A stretch of 64,000 nt of DNA from Micromonospora halotolerans (GTDB lineage: Bacteria > Actinomycetota > Actinomycetes > Mycobacteriales > Micromonosporaceae): assembly GCF_032108445.1 (NCBI RefSeq), contig NZ_CP134876.1, positions 1,426,001 through 1,490,000 on the forward strand. Direction: 5' to 3'. The stretch's first letter is position 1; every line of letters begins with the position of its first letter. Of the stretch, positions 18,782 to 25,982 are shown piece after piece. The notes beneath the pieces were generated by a model. That model ran no database searches. It saw nothing but the letters and a program-made list of their open reading frames with translations, and was not told the DNA's origin. A program made the translations under genes and the position numbers.

Positions 18782-18837
18782 GCACGGGGCGGTCGGTCGT
18801 GAACGGACTTTCCGCTCACGGCCCGGCCGCCCCGTGC
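18782..18837 (-). other. long stable hairpin in the sahH leader / manA downstream region
   Basis: A 56-base self-complementary element. The outer arms GCACGGGGCGG and CCGCCCCGTGC are perfect (11 bp), then CGG/CCG, CGTGA/TCACG and CGGA/TCCG continue the stem to a 3-base loop, about 23 base pairs in all. It lies 107 bases before sahH and 136 bases after manA, downstream of a candidate promoter. It may be the manA operon terminator, a leader attenuator of sahH, or both. The rest of the 297-base gap holds no gene that I can support. Confidence 0.6.
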
Positions 18838-18902
18838 ATCCCCCCGGTTTGGTTCCCCCGCGCGCCGCCGAGACCTTCGTCGCGACAACGCTGCGTACCC
18901 AT

Positions 18903-18931
18903 AGAGTCACACCGCGTCATGACCCCGTCAA
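18903..18931 (-). promoter_or_regulatory. candidate sahH promoter
   Basis: On the minus strand TTGACG (18931-18926) is separated by 17 bases from GACTCT (18908-18903). The -35 box is good, while the -10 box keeps only the second A and the final T of TATAAT. If used, the sahH message has a leader of about 220 bases that includes the long hairpin. Confidence 0.35.
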
Positions 18932-18972
18932 GCCATTTCGGGAAAGTCGGACTTGATGGGCGGGCCGATCGC

Positions 18973-20124
18973 TCAGCGGACGCCGGCGGTGGCGACGAAC
19001 CCCTCGCCGTCGCCGCCGAGCACCAGCGGGCCGCCCGCCGCGGCGCCGATCGCCGCCTGGCCGGCCGTCAGGGTGACGCGACCCACCCCGTCGTCCACGA
19101 CGAGCTCGCCGGCGCGGCAGAGCACCACCCGCGGGCCGGGCAGCGCCAGCCGCGCCTCCGGGCCGCCGGGCGTCACCTCGACCCGGTGCAGCGCGAAGTC
19201 GTCCACCGGCACCGGCCAGGTCACCACCCCGGGCGCCACCGGCTCCGGCCGGACCACCGGCTCGTCGAGCACCTCGAAGCGCAGCACCCGCAGCAACTCG
19301 TCCACGTCCACCCGCTTCGGGGTGAGGCCACCGCGCAGCACGTTGTCGCTGGCCGCCATGATCTCGACGCCCGTGCCCCGCAGGTAGGCGTGCAGGTTGC
19401 CGGCCGGCATCCAGATCGCCTCGCCGGGCGCCAGCCGGACGTGGTGCAGCAGCAGCGCCACCACCACGCCCGGGTCGGCCGGGTAGTCGGCCGCCAGGGC
19501 CCGGGCCAGGTCGGCGTCCGGCCCGGCGACGTCCGCCGCCAGCACGTCCGCCACCAGCCCGGCCCGCTCCGCCGCCGGCCAGTTCAACAGCAGGCGTACG
19601 GCCTCCCGCAGCCCTGCCGGCCCGGTGCGCAGCGCCGCCACCACCGGTTCCAGCCCGGGTACGCCGAACGCCGAGATCGCCGCGGCCGACTCGGCCGGGT
19701 CGCGGAAACCGCACAACGCCTCGAACTCCGACAGCGCGACCAGCAGCTCCGGCTTGTGGTACGGGTCGACGTAGTTCACCCGGTCCGCGTCCGCGGCGTA
19801 GCCGGCCCGGGCCTGCGCGGCGTCCGGATGGGCCTGGAGGCTCAGCGGGGCATCCGCGGCCAGCACCTTCAACAGGAACGGCAGCCGGGTGCCGAACCGG
19901 CCGACCAGGTGCTCGCCCAGCCAGTGCGCCGGCTCGGCGTCCAGCAGGTCGGTGAGGCTGACGCGGCTGCCGTCCCGGTCCACGGTGGCCGGGGCGCCCG
20001 GGTGGGCGCCCAGCCACAGCTCGGCCTCCGGCCCGGCGCTCGGCACCGGACGCCCCTGCAACTCCGCGATCGCGGTGCGGGAGCCCCAGGCGTAGTCCCG
20101 GATCCGGCCCTGCAGCAGTTCCAC
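18973..20124 (-). CDS. manA: mannose-6-phosphate isomerase, class I
   Basis: A 383-residue zinc-dependent type I phosphomannose isomerase, which interconverts fructose-6-phosphate and mannose-6-phosphate for GDP-mannose and cell-wall mannans. The cupin core shows the metal ligands in PLSLQAHPD and DPYHKPELLVAL and the family motif EIMAASDNVLRGGLTPKRVD. The start is GTG 20124 (MELLQGRIRDYAWGS), two bases after the stop of the CDF gene, so it is the last gene of the Trm112-SIS-CDF-manA operon. Confidence 0.94.
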   Translation of the reverse strand: MELLQGRIRDYAWGSRTAIAELQGRPVPSAGPEAELWLGAHPGAPATVDRDGSRVSLTDLLDAEPAHWLGEHLVGRFGTRLPFLLKVLAADAPLSLQAHPDAAQARAGYAADADRVNYVDPYHKPELLVALSEFEALCGFRDPAESAAAISAFGVPGLEPVVAALRTGPAGLREAVRLLLNWPAAERAGLVADVLAADVAGPDADLARALAADYPADPGVVVALLLHHVRLAPGEAIWMPAGNLHAYLRGTGVEIMAASDNVLRGGLTPKRVDVDELLRVLRFEVLDEPVVRPEPVAPGVVTWPVPVDDFALHRVEVTPGGPEARLALPGPRVVLCRAGELVVDDGVGRVTLTAGQAAIGAAAGGPLVLGGDGEGFVATAGVR

Positions 20125-20126
20125 GG

Positions 20127-21140
20127 TCAGCTCCCGGGCCGTCCGGCGACCTCGTCGCCCCCCGCGTCGCCGTCCGGCTGCGGGACGGCGGTGTGCGCCG
20201 CCTGCCCGGTGCCCGCCCGGTCCGCCGCCACGCTGTAGATGTCCGGCTCCAGGTAGATGACCCGGGCGATCGGCACGGCCGCGCGGATCCGCGCCTCGAC
20301 GGCGTTGATGCCCCGGGCGAGATCCTCGGCGGTCTCGCAGGCCGGCACCCCGATCTTCGCGGCCACCATCAGCTCCTCCGGGCCCAGGTAGAGCGTCTTC
20401 ATGTGGATGATCCGCTCGACCTCCGGCCCCTCGGTGACCGCCCGCTCGATCTTCGCCAGATCGTGGCGCTCCGCGCCCTCGCCGAGCAGCAGACTCTTGG
20501 TCTCGATGGCCAGGGTGATCGCGATGATCACCAGCAGTACGCCGATCATCGCAGTGCCGGCCGCGTCCCACATGCCGTTCCCGGTGATCAGGGTCATCCC
20601 CACGCCGAACAGCGCGAACACCAGACCGATCAGCGCGCCGAAGTCCTCCAGCAGCACCACCGGCAGCTCCGGGGCCTTGGCCCGGCGGATGAACCGCACC
20701 CAGGACTGGTTGCCGCGGATGTGGTTGGACTCCTGGATGGCGGTCCGGAACGAGAAGCTCTCCATGCCGATCGCGATCACCAGGACGGCCACCGGAACCC
20801 ACTGCCACTCGGTGATCGGCTCCGGATGCTGCGCCTTGTGGTACGCCTCATACAGCGCGAAGAGGCCACCGACGCTGAACAGCACGATCGCCACGATGAA
20901 CGCGTAGATGTAGCGCTCCCGGCCGTAACCGAACGGGTGTTCCGGGGTGGCCTCCCGCTTGGCCCGCCGGCCGCCGAGCAGCAGCAGGCCCTGGTTGCCC
21001 GAGTCGGCCACCGAGTGGATCGACTCGGCCAGCATCGACGAGGAGCCGGTCAGCAGGAACGCGATGAACTTCGTGACGGCGATGCCGATGTTGGCCGCCA
21101 GGGCGGCGACGATCGCCCGAGTCCCACCGTTGGCGCTCAC
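20127..21140 (-). CDS. cation diffusion facilitator transporter, SLC30A9/ZnT9-like
   Basis: A 337-residue CDF-family metal efflux protein with about six transmembrane helices. TM2 carries the metal motif ESIHSVADSGNQ (His and Asp). TM5 shows LLEDFGALIG, where most CDF proteins have an HxxxD motif, so the metal site is altered as in the SLC30A9-like branch. A cytoplasmic domain (about 215-310) contains the ending VARVIYLEPDIY, and the tail is disordered. GTG 21140 is preferred over the ATG at 21164 because GGGGAG lies just before it. The metal is probably Zn or Mn. It is embedded in the mannose operon, 28 bases after the SIS gene. Confidence 0.85.
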   Translation of the reverse strand: MSANGGTRAIVAALAANIGIAVTKFIAFLLTGSSSMLAESIHSVADSGNQGLLLLGGRRAKREATPEHPFGYGRERYIYAFIVAIVLFSVGGLFALYEAYHKAQHPEPITEWQWVPVAVLVIAIGMESFSFRTAIQESNHIRGNQSWVRFIRRAKAPELPVVLLEDFGALIGLVFALFGVGMTLITGNGMWDAAGTAMIGVLLVIIAITLAIETKSLLLGEGAERHDLAKIERAVTEGPEVERIIHMKTLYLGPEELMVAAKIGVPACETAEDLARGINAVEARIRAAVPIARVIYLEPDIYSVAADRAGTGQAAHTAVPQPDGDAGGDEVAGRPGS

Positions 21141-21168
21141 GCCGCTCCCCGCCCGATGCCGCACGTGC

Positions 21169-22365
21169 TCACTGGTTCGCCAGCTCCTTCATCTCGGTGA
21201 TGGCCGGCACGGCCATCGGGTCCAGTCCGTGTGCCAGGGCGAGGTAGACCGAGGCGAAGTCCGGGACCGCCATCAGCGAGGCGAGCCGCTCCAGCGCGGA
21301 CCCGCCCTCCGCGGTGACCACGTCGCAGCGCACCCCGCGCCGCTCGGCGAGGGTCTGCACCGCGTCCGCCCGGCGCTCCTCCACGGCCAACGGCTCGTCG
21401 GTGTCGTCCTCGGCGTTGAGGCCCCCGTCGCGCAGCAGCACCAGCCGCAGCCGGGTGGCGTCGCCGTCGGTCTCGTCGGGGTCGGCGAAGATGTCCCGCT
21501 CCCCCTCCACCAGGCCGCCGAAGACGCCGTCGAGCAGGCCGACCCGGCCCCGGCCCGCCTCGCCCAACGCCCCGGTGACCACCGGGTAGCGGGCGTTGGC
21601 GGAGAGCGTGTCACCGAACCGGCGGGCCGCCACGGTCGCCAGCGGCGACGAGCCCCAGACGATCGGGATCGACCCGGACAGGCCCAGGGCCAGCGACTTC
21701 GCCGGGTTGACGAAGGACTCGGCGGTGGGCCGGCACCGGTCGGCGTCGGCGTCCAGCCGGGCCGCGGTCTCGGCCAGGTCCGCCTCGTTGACCTTCACGA
21801 GCCCGAGCGTACGGGCGGCGAGCAGGACCGGCACGGTGAGCGCCCAGAGGCTGGCCCGGGCCGGGGCACGCCGGGGCACCGGGATGAACGGCGCGCGGGC
21901 CCGCTCGGCCACCGACTGGAGCTGCGAGTCCGGCGCGCCGACGGCGACCAGGCGGGCGCCCCGCCGGTGGGCGGCCTCGGCGGCGCCCAGCGCCTCGGGG
22001 CTGCGGCCGGAGGCGCTCACCGCGATGACCACGTCCGCCGCGCCCACCCAGCCGGGCACGCCGGCGCTGCGGTGCGGGATCACCGGCACCGGGCAGCGCG
22101 GCCCGGCCACCGTGGCCAGCAGGTCGCCGGTACGCCCGGCCGTGCCGATGCCCGCGATCACCACCGCCCGGGGGCGGCCCTCGTCGGCGAGGACGGTCAG
22201 GTTCGCCTCGGCGGCCAGCGCCGCCGACTCACGGACCTGCGCGCCGGCGGAGGCGGTGAACCGGAGCATGCCGCCCGGATCGTGCTCGGCCAGCCGGTCC
22301 GGATTGTCCAGCAATGACTCGTCCGCGTGCCGGTGCCCGCTGACCCCGGCCGTACCCTCCATCAT
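21169..22365 (-). CDS. SIS-domain phosphosugar isomerase-like protein (TobH-like)
   Basis: A 398-residue protein with two SIS subdomains, related to bifunctional phosphoglucose/phosphomannose isomerases. The first SIS part shows VVIAGIGTAGRTGDLLATV and VIAVSASGRSPEALGA, a typical sugar-phosphate-binding Ser cluster. The C-terminal half ends in KELANQ. In mycobacteria the homologue lies between phosphomannomutase and manA. The start ATG 22365 overlaps the Trm112 stop (ATGA); a second ATG at 22362 is possible. Whether it is catalytically active cannot be judged from sequence. Confidence 0.85.
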   Translation of the reverse strand: MMEGTAGVSGHRHADESLLDNPDRLAEHDPGGMLRFTASAGAQVRESAALAAEANLTVLADEGRPRAVVIAGIGTAGRTGDLLATVAGPRCPVPVIPHRSAGVPGWVGAADVVIAVSASGRSPEALGAAEAAHRRGARLVAVGAPDSQLQSVAERARAPFIPVPRRAPARASLWALTVPVLLAARTLGLVKVNEADLAETAARLDADADRCRPTAESFVNPAKSLALGLSGSIPIVWGSSPLATVAARRFGDTLSANARYPVVTGALGEAGRGRVGLLDGVFGGLVEGERDIFADPDETDGDATRLRLVLLRDGGLNAEDDTDEPLAVEERRADAVQTLAERRGVRCDVVTAEGGSALERLASLMAVPDFASVYLALAHGLDPMAVPAITEMKELANQ

Positions 22366-22571
22366 CGCGGCGACCCGGCGCCGCGCGTGTCGTCCGCCGC
22401 GGGGCCGCCGCGGGCCTCGTCGAGGAGCAGCACTGGTACGTCGTCCCGGACCTCGAAGATCCGACCGCACTCGGTGCAGGTCAGCGTCTGGGCCTGCGGG
22501 TCGTAGTCGAGCGGTGCGTGGTGCGTGTCCGGGCAGGCGAGGATCTCGAGCAACTGCGGGTCCAGGGCCAC
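22362..22571 (-). CDS. Trm112 family protein
   Basis: A small 69-residue Trm112-like zinc-ribbon protein. It has MALDPQLLEILACPDTHH, then CTECGRIFEVRDDVPVLLLDEA, the standard fold of proteins that stabilise methyltransferases or carry a small tetraacyldisaccharide-kinase-associated domain. Only three zinc-type Cys are seen, and the first pair is CPDTHH rather than CPxC, so metal binding may use His. It is the first gene of the operon toward manA and overlaps the SIS gene by 4 bases. Confidence 0.88.
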   Translation of the reverse strand: MALDPQLLEILACPDTHHAPLDYDPQAQTLTCTECGRIFEVRDDVPVLLLDEARGGPAADDTRGAGSPR

Positions 22572-22684
22572 GGCGCGGCTCCTTCCACGTATGCGGTCTC
22601 ACCGGTCGGCGGTGCCGTCCGGCGCACGCGATCTTATCGGCGAACCAGCCCGGGTACCGCGTCACATCTCGGCACCGGGTGCGC

Positions 22685-22704
22685 GGCGACCCGGTCGGGT
22701 CGCC
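22685..22704 (-). terminator. hairpin terminator after the membrane-anchored protein gene
   Basis: A perfect 8-base inverted repeat, GGCGACCC and GGGTCGCC, has a 4-base loop. It lies 46-65 bases after the stop of the minus-strand gene at 22750 and before the Trm112 promoter. Confidence 0.6.
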
Positions 22705-22749
22705 GTCACCCACCGTCACCGTAACCCCGGCGGCCGGCCGGGTTCCGGT

Positions 22750-23727
22750 TCAGCGGGGCACGCGGGGCAGCACGGTGGTGGCGTCACCACCCGCGGCGGC
22801 CGGCGGTTCGCCGTCCGGCCGGTCGGTCGTGGCCGAGGGGGCGCCGTAGACGCTTCCCGACGGGCGGGGCGCCGGGGCGGGCGGCTCCTGCCCGTACACC
22901 TGACCCGCGGGCGCGCCGGAACGGTAGGTCGTGCTGCCGCGCGGGAGCGGGACCGGCGGGAGACCGGCGTCCGGCTGCCCGTCCGTCTTCTCCGCGCGGT
23001 TGCGGCGGACCAGCAGCACGATCAGCGCGACGCCGACGAGCACCAGTGCGATGCCGAACCACATGATCGGGGAACCTCCGGAGGACGAGTCGTCGGCCTC
23101 GGCGCCGGCGGCCGGGTCGAGCGCGGCGGCCACCGCCGAGGTGGTGCCGGACTCGGCCGGCGTGGTCGCGACGGCGCTCGGGGTGGGGGTCGGCGAGGGC
23201 TTGCGGGACGGCGTCGGGCTGGCGGTGGGCGCCGTACCCACCACGCGCGCCGCGGCGGCGGACCGGCCGAGGACCCGCCCGTTCGCGGCGCTCGCCTCGC
23301 CGACCACGTCCAGCCGCCCGCCGGTCACACCGGCCAGGAAGGCCACCCGGTAGCGGACCGTGATCCCCTTGCCCTTGCAGAGGGCCGCGTTGGCGGGCGA
23401 CGTCTGCCCCGTGGCGACCGCGCCGCCACCGCCGGACACCGGCACCGGCACCCACCGGCCACCGCTGGCCACCTGCACGTGGACCTGGTCCGCCCGCAGG
23501 CCGTCGAGCCGCAGCCCCAGCGCGGTGCGGAGCAGTACGCAGCCGTCGGTGCGCTTGCGCACCTCGATCGCCACCGTGCCCGCCGAGCCACCGGCCGTGA
23601 AGCGGCTCGCCGAGCGCACCTCCACCCGGTCGTCGGCGGCCAGCGCCGGGGACGCCGCGCCGGCCACCAGGCCGCCCAGCATCACACCGACCGTGGCCCA
23701 CCGCGCCGCGTGTCGCCTCACCGACAT
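22750..23727 (-). CDS. secreted, membrane-anchored protein of unknown function
   Basis: A 325-residue protein. An N-terminal signal peptide (about 1-32, cleavage after ASPALA) precedes an extracellular beta-type domain (about 33-170) with two Cys that may pair. It is followed by a Pro/Thr/Ser linker, one transmembrane helix (IMWFGIALVLVGVALIVLLV, about 224-243) and a Pro-rich cytoplasmic tail. The layout is that of a type I membrane protein exposed at the cell surface. I do not recognise the family. ATG 23727 is used because GAGGTGGAG is directly upstream; the track start two codons earlier is a GTG inside this site. Confidence 0.65.
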   Translation of the reverse strand: MSVRRHAARWATVGVMLGGLVAGAASPALAADDRVEVRSASRFTAGGSAGTVAIEVRKRTDGCVLLRTALGLRLDGLRADQVHVQVASGGRWVPVPVSGGGGAVATGQTSPANAALCKGKGITVRYRVAFLAGVTGGRLDVVGEASAANGRVLGRSAAAARVVGTAPTASPTPSRKPSPTPTPSAVATTPAESGTTSAVAAALDPAAGAEADDSSSGGSPIMWFGIALVLVGVALIVLLVRRNRAEKTDGQPDAGLPPVPLPRGSTTYRSGAPAGQVYGQEPPAPAPRPSGSVYGAPSATTDRPDGEPPAAAGGDATTVLPRVPR

Positions 23728-23933
23728 CTCCACCTCACCGCTTCCGCCCCGGACGGGATCCGCCGGTCAGGTTACTACCGGCCCCGAAGGGTGCCTGCCC
23801 ATCGAGCACCCCGCATGTGTGCCGCGACACCCCGCGACACCCGCTCCATCCTCGACGCGACCCGGCCCGCCCGCATGATCAAATCCGGCCGTTCGCCGCC
23901 GGGGCCGCCGTCGCCGACGGCCGGCGACGCGGC

Positions 23934-23986
23934 GTGAATCTTGGACACCTACCGTTCGGCACGAACGACAACTGTCCAAGATTCAC
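23934..23986. repeat. nested perfect inverted repeat at the nfi stop
   Basis: Outer arms GTGAATCTTGGACA (23934-23947) and TGTCCAAGATTCAC (23973-23986) are perfect 14-base complements. Inside them CGTTCG (23953-23958) and CGAACG (23962-23967) form a second perfect stem with loop GCA. The right outer arm contains the endonuclease V stop codon. It is much more AT-rich than its surroundings. It may be a terminator or a copy of a dispersed element. Confidence 0.75.
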
Positions 23987-24762
23987 ATTCGGCGCGTGCG
24001 AGTTCGGCGCCGGCCGGGTGCGGCGGCCCGTTGTGAGGCGCTCGCGGCCGGATCGCCCTCGTCGGTCGGCGCGGCGGCCGGGCGGTCTTCGGTAAGGGCC
24101 ATGCGGCAGAGCCGGTCGGCCGTGCGGGTCGTCTCCGGCAGCCGGTACCGGGGTGTCGACGCCAGCACCCGGTCGACCGCGTTCTCCAGACTCATCCGGT
24201 GCCCGACACTGACGAACACCGGCTTCACCCCGTCGCGGGTCCGCAGCACCCGGCCCACCACCTCACCGCCGTCGCGCAGCGGCGTCCAGGCGCCCCGCTC
24301 CGGCGCCGGCTCGTCCCAGACCCCGATCAGCGGCGTCTTCCCCACCCCGATCGACGGCAGCCCGGTCACCAGCCCGAGATGGCAGGCCAGCCCGAACCGG
24401 CGCGGATGCGCCAACCCGTGCCCGTCGCAGATCAACAGGTCCGGCCGGACGGTCAACCGGTCCAGGGCCGCCAGCAACGCCGGCAGCTCACGGAAGGCGA
24501 ACAGCCCCGGCACGTAGTCGAACGCCGGCCGACCCACACTCACCGCCTCGTCCACCACGGCGAGCGTGGCCGCGTCCAGCACCGTGACGGCCGCCGCGAG
24601 CCGGTCACCGCTCTCCGCGTAGGCGACGTCCAGCCCGGCGACCGTCGCGGGCGCCGTCGGCCCCGGCCCCACCAGGTCGACCCGCGACCGCAACTCCTCC
24701 TGTACGCGCAGCGCCTCCGCCACGTCGGCCGGCGGGCGGTACGGCACTCCACCGCCCGTCAC
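23983..24762 (-). CDS. nfi: endonuclease V (deoxyinosine repair)
   Basis: A 259-residue endonuclease V, which cuts the second phosphodiester bond 3' of hypoxanthine from adenine deamination. Catalytic acids are visible: Asp45 in AGLDVAY, Glu92 in PGLFAFRE and Asp113 in CDGHGLAHPRRFG. The motif SIGVGKTPLIG and the late SVGHRMSL also match. The C-terminal 35 residues are a basic, disordered tail (RRRTRTRRM) beyond the usual 220-residue enzyme. It stands alone, with the inverted repeat at its 3' end. Confidence 0.92.
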   Translation of the reverse strand: MTGGGVPYRPPADVAEALRVQEELRSRVDLVGPGPTAPATVAGLDVAYAESGDRLAAAVTVLDAATLAVVDEAVSVGRPAFDYVPGLFAFRELPALLAALDRLTVRPDLLICDGHGLAHPRRFGLACHLGLVTGLPSIGVGKTPLIGVWDEPAPERGAWTPLRDGGEVVGRVLRTRDGVKPVFVSVGHRMSLENAVDRVLASTPRYRLPETTRTADRLCRMALTEDRPAAAPTDEGDPAASASQRAAAPGRRRTRTRRM

Positions 24763-24906
24763 AGCCGGCCGTCCCCACGATCGGCGTCGCGGCGGCCGGC
24801 CGCCCCGGCGCCCCGACCCGGATCCGGCCGGCCGGACCAGCGGGAAGGCCGATCGGCGTAGGCCTCGGCGCCCGTCATCGCCCCACCGTAGCCAACCCTG
24901 CCCGGG

Positions 24907-25485
24907 TCACTGGCCCACGCGGCCGTCGATCAGCTCGCGCAGCAGATCCGCGTGGCCGTTGTGCCGGGCGTACTCCTCGATCATGTGCACCAGCAGCTCC
25001 CGCAGCGAGATCTCCCCGTCACCGTGCCGCCCCTTGACGTCCAGGTTCAGGGCCGAGGCGACGAACCGCTCCGCGTACGCGACCTCCTCCCGCCAGGCCG
25101 CCCAGGCCTCCTCGACCACGGCCGGGTCACCCACCGCGCCGTGGAAGTCGGCGTCCCGGTCCGCCTCGTGCCGCCAGATCCGCGGCGCGTCCTCGCCCGC
25201 CATGGTGCGGCGGAACCAGCCCCGCTCCACCTCCGCCATGTGCCGGACCAACCCCAGCAGCGACATGGGCGACGGGGGGACCGACCGCCGGGCCAACTGC
25301 TCGGCGTCGAGACCCGCGCACTTGAGTTCCAGGGTGAGGCGCTGGTCCCGCAGGTAGTTGACCAGGACGCTCAACTCGTCGTCGAACCCGCCTTCCGAAC
25401 GGGGGTCGTCCTCCGGCGTGACGAACATGTTCGACCAGGCGAAGTGGGAGGTGGGTCGATCGGTATCGACACTCTCGTCAGACAT
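24907..25485 (-). CDS. DinB/DUF664 family protein
   Basis: A 192-residue four-helix-bundle protein of the DinB-like DUF664 family, which includes mycothiol- or bacillithiol-dependent transferases. The three-His metal site is suggested by LVRHMAEVERGWF and by HMIEEYARHNGHADLL. In Micromonospora and mycobacteria such enzymes use mycothiol or related thiols in detoxification; the substrate here is unknown. It stands between endonuclease V and the toxin operon and is not part of the latter, since a hairpin separates them. Confidence 0.8.
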   Translation of the reverse strand: MSDESVDTDRPTSHFAWSNMFVTPEDDPRSEGGFDDELSVLVNYLRDQRLTLELKCAGLDAEQLARRSVPPSPMSLLGLVRHMAEVERGWFRRTMAGEDAPRIWRHEADRDADFHGAVGDPAVVEEAWAAWREEVAYAERFVASALNLDVKGRHGDGEISLRELLVHMIEEYARHNGHADLLRELIDGRVGQ

Positions 25486-25512
25486 GCCCGGACCTTCTCG
25501 CCCTGCATGGCG

Positions 25513-25534
25513 GCCGGCAAGGCATTTTGCCGGC
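25513..25534 (-). terminator. terminator of the toxin-immunity operon
   Basis: Perfect 8-base arms GCCGGCAA and TTGCCGGC have a 6-base loop and start 5 bases after the stop of the last operon gene. Confidence 0.7.
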
Positions 25535-25538
25535 GGGG

Positions 25539-25982
25539 TCAGGATGTGGCGGTGGCGATGGTGGGGTCGGCGCCGGGATCGCCGGCCTGCTGAAGCTGCT
25601 CCTCGAACATCACAAACGTCCGCCGCCGAATCCCCCTGATCAGGGCCTGCTCCTCCACCGTCGGGTAGCGGCGCTCACGGCCCAGGGTTTCCTCAATGGC
25701 CCTCACCGTCTCGTATAGAGCAAACACAGCTCCCTCGCCGCGGAGATAGTAGCCACGGTCATGCTCTGTGAGCTGCACGAACTCGTCCCGCGAAATCTGG
25801 TTGACCTCGTCGCCGCCAACGAAAAGCACTCTGTCGATGAGGTTGTTCGCGCGGTTCCAGCCTCCTGTGTCTTTGGACAGCCGCCACGCTGCAACGCCGC
25901 CCTCAGGAGTCTCGACCAGCTTCAAAGGCGAATCGTAGTAGTTGAAGAATTTGGGCAGGACCAAACCTCTCGCCTGACTCAT
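25539..25982 (-). CDS. putative immunity protein for the polymorphic toxin
   Basis: A 147-residue, acidic, soluble protein without signal peptide or membrane segment. I do not recognise a family. It is called an immunity protein only from context: its ATG overlaps the stop of the large toxin gene by 4 bases (ATGA), it is the last gene of that operon, and it has the same lowered GC content (about 60% in a sampled 60-base stretch) as the toxin's C-terminal domain. The sequence has Trp/Tyr-rich strands (KFFNYYDSPLKLVETPEGGVAAWRL) and a C-terminal helix. It could also be a chaperone or a second effector. Confidence 0.6.
   Translation of the reverse strand: MSQARGLVLPKFFNYYDSPLKLVETPEGGVAAWRLSKDTGGWNRANNLIDRVLFVGGDEVNQISRDEFVQLTEHDRGYYLRGEGAVFALYETVRAIEETLGRERRYPTVEEQALIRGIRRRTFVMFEEQLQQAGDPGADPTIATATS

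Noticed and set aside
18723..18956. 77-codon plus-strand frame in the sahH-manA gap
   Set aside because: It runs through the long hairpin, has no ribosome site and no protein-like pattern.
18676..18972. SAH or SAM riboswitch upstream of sahH
   Set aside because: I looked for the conserved cores on the minus strand and found only a simple long hairpin.
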